The position numbers and the translations under genes are program-made. From positions 1 through 50,749 of the forward strand of contig CACDEI010000007.1 of NCBI GenBank assembly GCA_902551695.1: a DNA stretch of 50,749 bases. Direction: 5' to 3'. This stretch comes from an uncultured Pseudomonadota bacterium (lineage in GTDB: Bacteria > Pseudomonadota > Gammaproteobacteria > Ga0077536). The notes beneath the pieces were generated by a model, which saw only the letters and a list, made by a program, of their open reading frames with translations, searched no databases and had not been told where the DNA came from. Numbering within the stretch: the first letter of the stretch is position 1; every line of letters begins with the position of its first letter. Positions 33,175 through 42,592 of the stretch are shown one piece after another.

Positions 33175-34722
33175 ATGAGAATTTTTGTCCCTAGGGAGTC
33201 GTACGAAGGTGAAAACAGGGTAGCTACTACTCCTAGTGTCGTACGCGAGCTCAAGAAACTTGGTTATGAAATATCTATTGAGGAAGAGGCTGGTAAAGCG
33301 GCAAATTTCAGCGATATTTCATTTATTGATGCAGGTGCTTCAATAGTTCCTACCAGTGTTTCTTCTTGGCAGGAAGCTGATGTCATATTAAAAGTTAGGG
33401 GACCCGGTTTCAACAGCGCTTTAAATAGAGAGGAAATAGAGCTTCTCAGTGAGGGTCAAACGCTCATTTCGTTTCTCTGGCCAGCTCAGAATGGGGACAT
33501 GTTAAAAGTTGCCGAAGTTAGAAAGATTAATTTGATTGCCATGGATTGCGTACCGAGAATATCCAGGGCTCAGAAAATGGATGCTTTGAGTTCAATGGCG
33601 AATATCGGGGGTTATCGAGCCATAGTAGAAGCGGCCGGGCAATTCGGTCGGTTTTTTACTGGTCAAATTACAGCAGCTGGGAAGATACCTCCTGCGAAAG
33701 TCTTGATAATAGGAGCTGGAGTGGCTGGTTTGGCAGCTATCGGAGCCGCGAAAAGCATGGGCGCTATAGTACGGGCGTTCGATACTCGTCCAGAAGTGAA
33801 GGAACAAGTTGAAAGCATGGACGCAGAATTTTTGATGCTCGATTTCGAGGAGGAGGGTGGCGGTGCTGGCGGTTATGCGAAGGTGATGAGTGAAGAATTT
33901 ATAAAAGCAGAAATGGAACTTTTTGCTGAGCAGGCAAGAGACGTAGATATCATTGTAACGACGGCCTTAATTCCGGGTAAACCAGCTCCCAAGCTGATAA
34001 CAGAGGAAATGGTTCATTCGATGAGAGACGGTAGTGTTATTGTTGATTTAGCGGCCGAGCAAGGTGGTAATTGTGAATTGACCAAACCCGGTGAGATCTG
34101 CAAATCGAAGGGGGTGACAATTATCGGTTTTACGGATTTACCTAGTCGGTTAGCAACCCAGTCCAGTCAGCTTTTTGCTACTAACCTGAGGCATTTGATT
34201 TCAGATATGACACCGGAAAAAGAAGGTCAGCTTCAATTTAATTTCGAAGATGAAGTGGTGCGCGGGTCTACCGTCGTCCACAAGGGAGAAATTATCTGGC
34301 CAGCTCCTCCGCCAAAGTTATCTGCAGCCCCAAAGAAAAAAATTGAAGCCCCTGTAGTGGTGCCGAAAGAGCAGCCTCGTAATCCTTGGGCGCAGCTAAT
34401 CATACTTTTTTTAGGGGCGCTCGCATTATGGGTTATAGGAAGAGTGGCGCCAGAGGCCTTTATGTCTCATCTTACTGTTTTCGTGTTGGCGTGCTTTGTT
34501 GGATATCAAGTGATTTGGAATGTTACCCCAGCATTACATACCCCACTGATGAGTGTCACCAATGCGATATCAGGGATCATAATAATTGGAGCAATTTTGC
34601 AGATTTCCTCTAGCTCCACCATAACCATTATCTTAGCCTCAGTATCGGTTCTGATTGCTACAATAAATATCGCTGGCGGCTTTTTGGTCACCCGCCGTAT
34701 GCTCGAAATGTTCAGAAAGTAA
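33175..34722 (+). CDS. pntA: NAD(P) transhydrogenase subunit alpha
   Basis: This 515-residue protein has the E. coli-type fused architecture. The NAD(H)-binding domain I covers about residues 1-380, with [18 protein letters not shown] as the Rossmann loop followed by [10 protein letters not shown] linker rich in Pro, Ala and Lys follows, then about four membrane helices after residue 400. With PntB it uses the proton-motive force to reduce NADP+ by NADH in the inner membrane. ATG 33175 has AGAGG upstream. pntB begins 13 bases downstream, so the two are co-translated. The upstream region contains inverted repeats that may serve regulation. Identification is firm. Confidence 0.95.
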   Translation: MRIFVPRESYEGENRVATTPSVVRELKKLGYEISIEEEAGKAANFSDISFIDAGASIVPTSVSSWQEADVILKVRGPGFNSALNREEIELLSEGQTLISFLWPAQNGDMLKVAEVRKINLIAMDCVPRISRAQKMDALSSMANIGGYRAIVEAAGQFGRFFTGQITAAGKIPPAKVLIIGAGVAGLAAIGAAKSMGAIVRAFDTRPEVKEQVESMDAEFLMLDFEEEGGGAGGYAKVMSEEFIKAEMELFAEQARDVDIIVTTALIPGKPAPKLITEEMVHSMRDGSVIVDLAAEQGGNCELTKPGEICKSKGVTIIGFTDLPSRLATQSSQLFATNLRHLISDMTPEKEGQLQFNFEDEVVRGSTVVHKGEIIWPAPPPKLSAAPKKKIEAPVVVPKEQPRNPWAQLIILFLGALALWVIGRVAPEAFMSHLTVFVLACFVGYQVIWNVTPALHTPLMSVTNAISGIIIIGAILQISSSSTITIILASVSVLIATINIAGGFLVTRRMLEMFRK

Positions 34723-34735
34723 AAAGGATAAACGT

Positions 34736-36118
34736 ATGGGTTCAGGTATTCTTACAGCGAGTTACATAATTGCAGCTATTTTTTTCATTTTGAGTTTGTC
34801 TGGCCTCAGTCATCCCGAAACCTCTCGCCGAGGAAATTTTTACGGAATTATAGGAATGACAGTAGCAATAATAGCGACTGTAGCGAGCGGCGAAGTGACA
34901 GCTTACGGTTTATTAATTGTCGTTATGTTGATAGGTGGCGGTATAGGAACTTTCCTAGCTAGACGAGTCCAAATGACTGAAATGCCAGAATTGGTGGCGA
35001 TTTTGCACAGTTTTGTCGGCCTAGCAGCAGTCTTTATTGGCTTCGCGAGTTATCTTGAGGGGGTTGACTTTACTGGCGTGGAGAAAACGATACATGATGT
35101 TGAGATTTACCTCGGCGTTTTGATCGGTGGTGTCACCTTCACCGGCTCTGTGGTCGCCTTTGGAAAGCTTAAAGGCGTAATAGATGGTAAGCCGGTCCTG
35201 ATTCCAGGGAGGCATTGGTGTAACCTTGTTCTTGGTGTGCTTTGCGTAATTTTAGGTGGGTACTTTATTGATGCTACCAATGTCGACAACGGGACCATAC
35301 TTCTGATAGTGATGACCCTTATCGCCTTTCTCTTCGGAGTGCATATGGTAATGGCTATTGGAGGCGCAGATATGCCAGTGGTCGTGTCCATGTTAAATAG
35401 CTATTCGGGTTGGGCAGCCGCCGCCACAGGGTTTATGTTGTCTAACGATCTTCTGATTGTGACGGGAGCCTTGGTCGGTTCGAGTGGAGCTATTCTAAGT
35501 TATATCATGTGTAAAGCTATGAATAGAAAATTTTTGGCGGTGATCGCAGGGGGCTTTGGAACAGGCTCTGCTGGTGGAGCGGCCATTTATGAGGGAGAAG
35601 CTATAGGGCAGTCAGCGACGGATACCGCTGAATCTCTCAAAAATGCTGATAGCGTGATTATTGTGCCAGGGTATGGAATGGCAGTAGCTCAAGCGCAAAG
35701 TGTGGTCAATGAGATTACAAAGCGACTGAGGGACTCTAATAAAAATGTTCGATTTGCAATTCATCCCGTTGCGGGACGGATGCCGGGCCATATGAATGTG
35801 TTATTGGCCGAATCTAGGGTGCCCTACGATATTGTTCTGGAAATGGATGAAATTAATGAAGACTTTTCCAATACCGATGTTGTGTTGGTGATAGGAGCGA
35901 ATGACATCGTAAACCCTTCGGCGCAAACAGAGCCCGATAGCCCCATTGCAGGTATGCCAGTTTTGGAAGTATGGAAAGCAACTAATGTTGTGGTTCTGAA
36001 AAGAAGCATGGCCAGTGGATATGCTGGCGTGGATAACCCACTTTTTTTCAAGGACAACACTAGGATGTTGTTTGGTGATGCAAAGGAAAGTTTAGGCGAG
36101 GTATTAAGGGCGTTATAA
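34736..36118 (+). CDS. pntB: NAD(P) transhydrogenase subunit beta
   Basis: This 460-residue membrane protein matches PntB length. The first 250 residues contain about eight hydrophobic helices. The C-terminal NADP(H)-binding domain III has [34 protein letters not shown] and [16 protein letters not shown], the standard signatures. It completes the proton-translocating transhydrogenase with the alpha subunit just upstream, and AAAGGA precedes ATG 34736. It supplies NADPH for biosynthesis and for the many reductases in this region, though that link is only general. It converges on a CoA-transferase gene with 16 bases between stops. Confidence 0.96.
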   Translation: MGSGILTASYIIAAIFFILSLSGLSHPETSRRGNFYGIIGMTVAIIATVASGEVTAYGLLIVVMLIGGGIGTFLARRVQMTEMPELVAILHSFVGLAAVFIGFASYLEGVDFTGVEKTIHDVEIYLGVLIGGVTFTGSVVAFGKLKGVIDGKPVLIPGRHWCNLVLGVLCVILGGYFIDATNVDNGTILLIVMTLIAFLFGVHMVMAIGGADMPVVVSMLNSYSGWAAAATGFMLSNDLLIVTGALVGSSGAILSYIMCKAMNRKFLAVIAGGFGTGSAGGAAIYEGEAIGQSATDTAESLKNADSVIIVPGYGMAVAQAQSVVNEITKRLRDSNKNVRFAIHPVAGRMPGHMNVLLAESRVPYDIVLEMDEINEDFSNTDVVLVIGANDIVNPSAQTEPDSPIAGMPVLEVWKATNVVVLKRSMASGYAGVDNPLFFKDNTRMLFGDAKESLGEVLRAL

Positions 36119-36134
36119 ATGGAATTTTCATCGC

Positions 36135-36860
36135 CTAGGACCAAATTTTCTTGGCGAACTCCGGATAAATTTCAGAGATTTCCTCGGAAACCTCTGTTCT
36201 CAAAATCTCTAAGACCGCGTCCGATGGACCCCTAGTGATAGCCGGATTAGGAGAGTACCTAAAATTAAAGCCAGTATTGTCCAATACTTCTTCCAGAGAG
36301 TGTTTGGGATGGATACTCCGTAAATAAAACTGCTTTTCTTCCCTGTTAAAGTCGAAGACACATAAATTTGTGACTAGATGAGTAGGCCCTCCGGTTCTAT
36401 AGGTATCTTTAGGGCTAGAGCCTGGTGCACTTATGAAATCAACCGATTCAACTAAAACTTCGCGGTTATGTTTTTCTCTAAATAGGATTACTTGAGGGAT
36501 TAAAAAGTATAAGTAAGCTGAACCGAACGCCCCAGACCATCTGGTATGTTGTTTTGGATATGGTCCAATACCTGTCAGATTAATATTGGCGATACCATCA
36601 ATTTGGCCTCCACTTAAAAAAAAGCTATCTATCCGACCTTGTCCCGCAAGGTCAAAAATTTCTACTCCGTGATTTGTTTTAAATTTAGGATTACTACTTC
36701 CTAGGATGAAGACTTTTTTTTTTGTTTGCTTGGACAACTGTTGGGACAATAAAGCAGCAGAGCCAGGGATTGGAGACAAAACACCAACCGCTATAGTATT
36801 CGAAGGTTGTATGAGTGTAGCAATGGTATGGATTAAAAATTCTTGGCTATTGAATTTCAT
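36135..36860 (-). CDS. CoA-transferase family I, beta-type subunit
   Basis: This 241-residue protein is the partner of the alpha-type subunit 21 bases upstream. The segments GVLSPIPGSAALLSQQL, FFLSGGQIDGIANINLTGIG and TNLCVFDFNREEKQFYLRSIHP match beta subunits of the glutaconate CoA-transferase/IpdB group. The catalytic Glu usually found just after the first strand-helix unit (in a Ser-Glu-Gly/Asn-Gly context) is not evident: that stretch reads FILGSSNPKFKT. Family relatives without it, such as the steroid ring hydrolase IpdAB, are not transferases, so a non-transferase reaction is possible. A run of ten A residues (36714-36723 on the complement) encodes Lys-Lys-Lys. It is last in the eight-gene cluster. 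Confidence 0.78.
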   Translation of the reverse strand: MKFNSQEFLIHTIATLIQPSNTIAVGVLSPIPGSAALLSQQLSKQTKKKVFILGSSNPKFKTNHGVEIFDLAGQGRIDSFFLSGGQIDGIANINLTGIGPYPKQHTRWSGAFGSAYLYFLIPQVILFREKHNREVLVESVDFISAPGSSPKDTYRTGGPTHLVTNLCVFDFNREEKQFYLRSIHPKHSLEEVLDNTGFNFRYSPNPAITRGPSDAVLEILRTEVSEEISEIYPEFAKKIWS

Positions 36861-36881
36861 AATAGGGAGGCGCTCTCATTT

Positions 36882-37694
36882 TCAGTTCGCATCATTATTC
36901 TCTATTAAGTTTTGTGTGATCCATTCAGAAATGCCTTCTTCTGATTTGGCTAGTTTGGCATAGCGGGCGATTTGCTGAAAATCGCTATCGTAGTGATGGG
37001 GTAGGTTTAGAGGTTTTGCTCCTCCTTTGGCGACGGCGACACCTCCAATGTAAAAAGCGGGAATGGTTCCTGGTGCTAATTTAGGATCTGATAGGAGGTT
37101 CAAGTTAGTCACTTCCTCTACTGTGACCAAAGTATTAGCCGAGGCGTGCGCTAAAAGTCTTAGCTCCTGGCGAATACCCACATAAATATTACCATCTCGA
37201 TCTGCTAGAGGTGCGTGAAAAATAGCAAAGTCTGGTTTTATGGTGGGGAGGCAGACTATTTTTTCTTTGGGTAAAAAAGGGTTGTCTATTTCTTTAATGT
37301 CATTTCGATGTGTTAGGATATCCGAGCCTAATAGACCTCGAAGGGGCATAAAGGGATTTCCCTTTTCGCTAGCCTGTAATCCAGCGTATATGGCAGGACA
37401 AGTGGAATCCTTTATCGTAATTGAACCATTTTTTATAGCCTCAGTGAAACAAGGGGCAGGTCCGGCCTCTCCAAGGGATACACCTGAAGTTTCAACTGAG
37501 GTTACACACCCACTTCCTATAAGTAAGTCTACGAGTAGGCCCCCAGTTGGAACAGTTACGATCTCAAGATCGGTTATCCCAGATTTAATCATGTTTAATC
37601 CTAGGGTCATTGGAACTGATGAATCTTTGAAGATAGCTATTTTAGAACCACTAGGGATTTCTTTCGCTAGTTCGTAACTAGTTTCTTTAATCAT
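36882..37694 (-). CDS. CoA-transferase family I, alpha-type subunit
   Basis: This 270-residue protein shows the alpha-subunit fold. IAIFKDSSVPMTLGLNMIKSGI, IVTVPTGGLLVDLLIGSGCVTSVETSGVSLGEAGPAPCF, LRGLLGSDIL and FAIFHAPLADRDGNIYVG are typical of the glutaconate CoA-transferase/IpdA group. It pairs with the beta-type subunit gene just downstream. Substrates of related enzymes include glutaconate, 3-oxoacids and ring-opened steroid CoA esters, and sequence cannot choose among them. ATG 37694 has only a weak ribosome-binding site. It is part of a minus-strand cluster with a ligase and a thiolase, supporting a role in carbon degradation. Confidence 0.8.
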   Translation of the reverse strand: MIKETSYELAKEIPSGSKIAIFKDSSVPMTLGLNMIKSGITDLEIVTVPTGGLLVDLLIGSGCVTSVETSGVSLGEAGPAPCFTEAIKNGSITIKDSTCPAIYAGLQASEKGNPFMPLRGLLGSDILTHRNDIKEIDNPFLPKEKIVCLPTIKPDFAIFHAPLADRDGNIYVGIRQELRLLAHASANTLVTVEEVTNLNLLSDPKLAPGTIPAFYIGGVAVAKGGAKPLNLPHHYDSDFQQIARYAKLAKSEEGISEWITQNLIENNDAN

Positions 37695-37723
37695 GAATCG
37701 TTCTAATCAAAATTTTTAGGAAG

Positions 37724-39571
37724 TTATTTCGGACCGTATGCAAGAAACACATTTCCTGGCATCCCGAATAAACCGTAGCCAGAGGAGAAATAGACCCATC
37801 CACCAACGACAGTAGGACCAGCACCCTTAATTGAGCCTCCATGCGCTTTCACTCCATTTACGGTTTGGTACTCCCCTTTTGTATCAATATCCCAGACAAT
37901 AGCCCCAGACTTTTTATTATAGGCTCGCATGTGGCCATCCATTGAGGCAGAAAGGATCACGTCATCAAGTAGTGTTGCAGCAGCTGGTTGCCCTGCGTTG
38001 CAGCCAGGTATGTCTAAACAATCTGGTGTTGGTGCTGGCGTGTTCCATAATTCCTTGCCGTTGGAAAAATCAACTGCATAAATGCCACCAGCGTGACCGG
38101 GCATACTGGTAGTTTCCCAGACGTCGGATATAGGGACGTAAGCATATTTATCATCTGCGACAAAACCCCATTCGATTCCACCTAGTACACCACCAGGTGA
38201 AAGTCGTTTTTGCCACAGGATTTTCCCGTTGTCATCTGGGTCTAAGGCATGCAAAACGCCTGATTTTTGTCCAGCAAGTAGTACTCTCTTGCCATTTGGT
38301 AGGTCGCGTATGATTGCGCTAGAGCCAAAGTCTACATCAGGACCACATTCCTCGACTGCTACTGGATCGGCATTTGGCGCTGTACATGCGGTAGTGAAAG
38401 CGTCATCTGCGGTTGTTTGCACAAACCATTTGTGTTCTCCCGTTTCTAAATCCATGGCTACAATAGCGTCACTTGTGTCAGCTGCCGGCGCTGAGTAGGA
38501 GTCTCCTGTGGTAGCATAGAGCACGCCTGCTTTAGGATCGATCGTTGGCTGAGACCAGACTGCCGCTCCTGAAGGGCCCCATAATTGCACTCCAGTAGTC
38601 ATCTTTTTAGTTTTCTTGGGTTCTTCCTGAATAATATGGCTTTTCCAGTTTAGTTTTCCTGTTTCTGCTGAATAAGAGACAATACTTCCTCTAAAAGTAC
38701 AGCACTCGTAAGTGGCGGAACCACCGGCGAGTTCCTCAAAAGATGCTAGACCAAAATACAGATTACCTTCGTGTAGGACAGGTGACGAGGTAATGCGTGC
38801 ATAATCGTGATTGTCGGTAAGGGCTTCCCAAATCATTTCCCCGGTTTGGGCATCAAAAGCGTATAGCCAAGCCTCATTATCTCCCGCATAGACTGTCAGT
38901 CGGCCATTTTCTCGGGGCGCTACAATGATCGCCGCTCGAATATAGGCTTTGGTCTCCGCCTTCCAATATGCACATCCGGTTTTACGATTAAACGCGTATA
39001 GGTCTCCGTTTGGAGAGCCAAAGAATATTACCTCTCCAACAACGGCAGGCTGAACGGTTACGGTGATTGCTCCCTCGAAACCAAAAGCCCACTTAAGCTC
39101 CAAGTTGGCCAGATCAGCTTCAGTTAAATGAGAGTGTTCTAGAGGTTGATAACGAGTAGCATCTAAGTCTAAGCCCCAGCCGACCCAACTTGGTTGCTCT
39201 TCCAATGCTGTTGCTGGTAGTGCAAGCTCTCTCTCACAGAATACGACTTTATCTTCTGGTTTTACCTTCTCTACAGTGCCCCATTCCGTATCCGAGAGGT
39301 AAAGCGAGACCGCCCTATGCTCTAAATTGTTAAGTGCCGAAGCCTGAAGCAACATCAAGCCTTCTGTTAGTGCTGAATAAATTTTTTCCGGAGGTAATTT
39401 AGCTAGTTGCTCTCGACTCATGGCTCTCGGGATTGGTGTTTCTCCATGGCAGCTAGCACATGCTTTTTCGAAGGCTTTTTTTCCGATAGATTCATCATCT
39501 TCTGCCCAAACGTCGGTGAGCATCGTAAAACAAATTAATAGAATAATTATTGAAGTTAAATGCTTTGTCAC
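37724..39571 (-). CDS. Secreted PQQ-dependent dehydrogenase with N-terminal cytochrome c (polyvinyl-alcohol dehydrogenase-like)
   Basis: The protein has 615 residues from GTG 39571, with GAGGGGG upstream. Residues 1-23 form a signal peptide ending VWA. CASCH (Cys38, Cys41, His42) is a heme c site, and an eight-bladed PQQ beta-propeller occupies about residues 125-615, with repeated W-motifs such as LYAFNRKTG, LYAFDAQTG and IYAVDFSNG. Adjacent cysteines Cys290-Cys291 in YECCTFRGS are the expected vicinal disulfide near PQQ. In quinohaemoprotein alcohol dehydrogenases the cytochrome is C-terminal. The N-terminal order seen here is like polyvinyl-alcohol dehydrogenases, which oxidise secondary alcohols in the periplasm. 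It sits amid acyl-CoA genes. The substrate is inferred, not shown. Confidence 0.85.
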   Translation of the reverse strand: MTKHLTSIIILLICFTMLTDVWAEDDESIGKKAFEKACASCHGETPIPRAMSREQLAKLPPEKIYSALTEGLMLLQASALNNLEHRAVSLYLSDTEWGTVEKVKPEDKVVFCERELALPATALEEQPSWVGWGLDLDATRYQPLEHSHLTEADLANLELKWAFGFEGAITVTVQPAVVGEVIFFGSPNGDLYAFNRKTGCAYWKAETKAYIRAAIIVAPRENGRLTVYAGDNEAWLYAFDAQTGEMIWEALTDNHDYARITSSPVLHEGNLYFGLASFEELAGGSATYECCTFRGSIVSYSAETGKLNWKSHIIQEEPKKTKKMTTGVQLWGPSGAAVWSQPTIDPKAGVLYATTGDSYSAPAADTSDAIVAMDLETGEHKWFVQTTADDAFTTACTAPNADPVAVEECGPDVDFGSSAIIRDLPNGKRVLLAGQKSGVLHALDPDDNGKILWQKRLSPGGVLGGIEWGFVADDKYAYVPISDVWETTSMPGHAGGIYAVDFSNGKELWNTPAPTPDCLDIPGCNAGQPAAATLLDDVILSASMDGHMRAYNKKSGAIVWDIDTKGEYQTVNGVKAHGGSIKGAGPTVVGGWVYFSSGYGLFGMPGNVFLAYGPK

Positions 39572-39640
39572 TTTTAGCCCCCTCTAGCTGCTTTTGTAAT
39601 CATTCCCCGAGTTTCATCTTAATTCTTAGATATATCAATA

Positions 39641-41236
39641 CTACTGATTTTCAGTGAAAATATTTCCCTTTTTAGCTTCGAAATTCTCCAACAAGAATCG
39701 TTCCTGTGGTTTCTCCGATGCTGTTTTTGGAATTTCCTCCAGCAACTGGAGATAAGTTGGTACAAAATTCGATTCAAGATTATCTCTACATCTTCGAAAA
39801 ACCTCGTCGGGATGGAAATCTTCAAAGGAGACTGGGACAACAGCAGCAACGACATCTTTTTCCCCTGGCACACCATTGGCGCTCGTGACACCGTAGACAA
39901 AAACGTCATCTATTTGCGAGTTCTCTGCTAACTCTTTCTCAACAAAGGCTGGATTAATAAAATCCCCGTTTTTTCTGATGCCTCCACCTTTACGGTATAA
40001 AAAGTAGTACCATCCGTCTGCGTCTTTATATCCGACGTCGCCCATTCTTAGCCACCCTCCGTCTGTTTTCTTTCCAGAGGCTTCAGGATTTTTAAAATAA
40101 CTTACCGGTGGACAAGACCCATCCTCATTCTGGAAAACTATCTCACCGGGACTATTAGGTGGAACCTCATCGTCATTTTCGTCTACTATTTTTCCCACTA
40201 GCGAGACGGGAGGTTTCCCAATGCTGCCTCTAGGTCCGCCGGGGGGATTTAACGTAATCCCTCCTTCGGCTGCGCCGTAAAACTCAAATATTTCACAGTC
40301 AAAACGTTCTTGAAAGCTATTCCAAATATTCTTGGGCATCCCAGCGCTTAATACATATCGAACTGGATTGTTTTTATCGTCTGCTCTCTCTGGCTCGCTG
40401 TAAATTGCGGTAGTCATCCCGCCAAGTAGGTTAAACATAGTGCAGTCATAGTGTCTGGTAATATCCCAGAGCCTTGATTTGGTAAATTTCTGACTGAACA
40501 CCCCATTAAGACCCATAGCTAAAGTAGTACCCAGAGTGATGAGTTGAGCATTTGCATGGGTCAGGGACAATCCTGTGTAAGGCCTATCATCTTTTGTTAG
40601 TCCCAGCGCTTCGCCAAGACTGGCAACAAAGCCGAACCGAGCGTAGGGGGATAGTATTGCTTTTGGGTCTCCTGTGGTTCCAGAGGTATATAACATTTGC
40701 ATGGGTAATTCAGGCTCTGAGACTCGAATGTCAATCTCATTGCAGCCAGACTTAAGGATTTCGGAGAAGTTTTTTTTACGTAGAGAACTCTCATTGTCGA
40801 TGCCGACTATCCAAAGCCACTCTAAACGGGGGCACTCACTAATGATTTCATTCAGATTATCCATCGCGTAGTCTCCAATGACCGCTCCCCTACAATCTGC
40901 ATGGTTCAGCATAAAAGCGAGTTTTTTTCCTTTTGTCCGGGGGTCAATAGGCACGAAGATGGTGCCTATAATGGAGGAGCCAACCATTGTGTCGACGAAC
41001 TCGGGATGATTTTGCATGATGATTGCGAAACTATCCCCTTGTGCCATCTTTTCATCAAGAAGATGATGAGCTACCTTATGACCATTGGTCCAGAGCTCGG
41101 CATAGCTTCGTTTTTCGTCCAGAAAATCACCCCGATCGTTAATTTTGACAAAGGTCAGGACTTTTTGCGAAGCTCTGTCTTGCACTTTCGCATTAATTAT
41201 GTGCGCCAGTATAAGTTCTTTATCTTCTGGGTCCAT
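39641..41236 (-). CDS. Acyl-CoA synthetase (AMP-forming ligase family)
   Basis: This 531-residue adenylate-forming enzyme has the P-loop motif MLYTSGTTGDPKAIL, the segment EIFEFYGAAEGG (acyl-adenylate pocket) and GWLRMGDVGYKDADGWYYFLYRKGGGIRKNGDFINPAFVE. The last includes the hinge and the A8 loop; the usual GR-D/K hinge reads YRKGG. It joins a carboxylic acid to CoA through an acyl-AMP. The closest general type is the crotonobetaine/carnitine-CoA ligase-like (CaiC) group. ATG 41236 lies three bases after the thiolase stop, so the two are probably translationally coupled. The fatty or aromatic acid substrate is not predictable. Confidence 0.88.
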   Translation of the reverse strand: MDPEDKELILAHIINAKVQDRASQKVLTFVKINDRGDFLDEKRSYAELWTNGHKVAHHLLDEKMAQGDSFAIIMQNHPEFVDTMVGSSIIGTIFVPIDPRTKGKKLAFMLNHADCRGAVIGDYAMDNLNEIISECPRLEWLWIVGIDNESSLRKKNFSEILKSGCNEIDIRVSEPELPMQMLYTSGTTGDPKAILSPYARFGFVASLGEALGLTKDDRPYTGLSLTHANAQLITLGTTLAMGLNGVFSQKFTKSRLWDITRHYDCTMFNLLGGMTTAIYSEPERADDKNNPVRYVLSAGMPKNIWNSFQERFDCEIFEFYGAAEGGITLNPPGGPRGSIGKPPVSLVGKIVDENDDEVPPNSPGEIVFQNEDGSCPPVSYFKNPEASGKKTDGGWLRMGDVGYKDADGWYYFLYRKGGGIRKNGDFINPAFVEKELAENSQIDDVFVYGVTSANGVPGEKDVVAAVVPVSFEDFHPDEVFRRCRDNLESNFVPTYLQLLEEIPKTASEKPQERFLLENFEAKKGNIFTENQ

Positions 41237-41239
41237 TTC

Positions 41240-42472
41240 TTAACGTTCTAGAACGGAAATAACCATAGCAGCAGCATCTTTCCCTATGTAGCCACCTCCG
41301 TTTTCAGCGAGGCCTATTTTTGCATTGTCAACCTGTCTCTTGCCTGCTTCCCCTCTTAGCTGGGTAACCAGCTCATGCACCTGAGCTAAACCTGTAGCGC
41401 CTACTGGATGGCCTTTTCGCAATAGACCACCTGATGGATTGACGGGAGTTTTTCCACCTAACTTGCTATGTCCTTCTCTTATGAAAGATGCACCTTCGCC
41501 TTTGGGACATAATCCCAGAGTCTCGTAGTACATGAGCTCGGCGGGTGCAGAGGCATCATGTAGTTCTACTACGTCAAGTTCTTCTGGTCCCACCTCGGCT
41601 AAGTCATAGGCCTGGTTTGCAACTGTTTCAGTAACCCCCGGTTGATTGTCTTCGTAATCCCAACCGGAATTAAGTACTGAGGCCCTTACTTTAACCAGAC
41701 GATTTTTGCTCATGCGCTTTGCAAAATTTTCGGAGACAATCACTGCCGCTGCCGCTCCGTCGCCTATGGGGGAACACATACCTAAGGTAAGAGGGTAGCT
41801 AATTTCACGAGTAGCTAAGACATCCTGGGTGGTTAGGACATCTTGATATTGCGCTTTTGGGTTTAGACTGCCGTGAAATGAAGTTTTTGCGGACACTGCC
41901 GCAAAGTCCTCTCGAGTACTGCCATAGTCTCTCATATGCTCGACAGCCATAGCGGCGTATATATCCATAAACAAAGAGCGTGTGTTGCCAGCACCATCTC
42001 CATCGACATCAATACCAGCGTCTTTGATTCGACCGTAAATTTTTTCCGTAACAGTGTCAAAGCTTTCGAAATCAACAGCACCAGTAAACACTGAAAAGGT
42101 TTTTGCTTTATCCTCGCAATAAAGTTTCTCAAAGCCGACTGCCAGCACTACATCATGCACACCATGAGTGACCATTGTGCACGCTTGTTGAAAAGAAGTC
42201 GCTGCGGAGGCGCACGCGTTTTCGACGTTAACAACCGGAATTCCTCCTATATTCATTTCCCTTAGCGCGGCCTGTCCGGGAACCATGACTTGGCCCACGG
42301 TCACCGCGGTGCCCGCAGTTGCCATATAAGCTGCCTCAAGCTGGTTTGCTGTCATATCGGCATCTTTTAGCGCCTCGTTGATAGCCTCTATGGACAAAGA
42401 TTTCAGAGTACGATCGGCATGTTTAGTGAAATTTGTCATGCCTACCCCGGCAATCCATGCGTTTTGTTTCAT
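41240..42472 (-). CDS. Thiolase / lipid-transfer protein (SCPx-type)
   Basis: ATG 42472, with AGGAG ten bases upstream, gives 410 residues; a start at 42502 lacks one. VENACASAATS holds the nucleophilic Cys87, ELHDASAPAELM replaces the NEAF motif of degradative thiolases, and GHPVGATGLAQVHEL provides the second His and CoA loop. The Cys of the usual C-terminal CxG motif is not seen (LAENGGGYIG). This set marks the SCPx/lipid-transfer group, which cleaves or forms 3-ketoacyl-CoA with branched or sterol side chains. Genes for a CurA-type reductase and an acyl-CoA ligase flank it. The reaction on a specific substrate is inferred from context only. Confidence 0.88.
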   Translation of the reverse strand: MKQNAWIAGVGMTNFTKHADRTLKSLSIEAINEALKDADMTANQLEAAYMATAGTAVTVGQVMVPGQAALREMNIGGIPVVNVENACASAATSFQQACTMVTHGVHDVVLAVGFEKLYCEDKAKTFSVFTGAVDFESFDTVTEKIYGRIKDAGIDVDGDGAGNTRSLFMDIYAAMAVEHMRDYGSTREDFAAVSAKTSFHGSLNPKAQYQDVLTTQDVLATREISYPLTLGMCSPIGDGAAAAVIVSENFAKRMSKNRLVKVRASVLNSGWDYEDNQPGVTETVANQAYDLAEVGPEELDVVELHDASAPAELMYYETLGLCPKGEGASFIREGHSKLGGKTPVNPSGGLLRKGHPVGATGLAQVHELVTQLRGEAGKRQVDNAKIGLAENGGGYIGKDAAAMVISVLER

Positions 42473-42592
42473 AACTTGGCTACTCCTGATTTTTAGTTTC
42501 AATGTAACAACTAGCTAGCGTGTATCATCATATTCTAATTTGGAAAATATCCAAAGTGCAGGTTAATTCGGGTAGAAATTCGCTTTTTTAGA

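Noticed and set aside
36714-36723. Run of ten T (A on the coding strand) in the CoA-transferase beta gene as a frameshift or phase-variation tract
   Set aside because: The reading frame continues with clear family motifs on both sides, so the gene is intact as read; slippage cannot be judged from one sequence.
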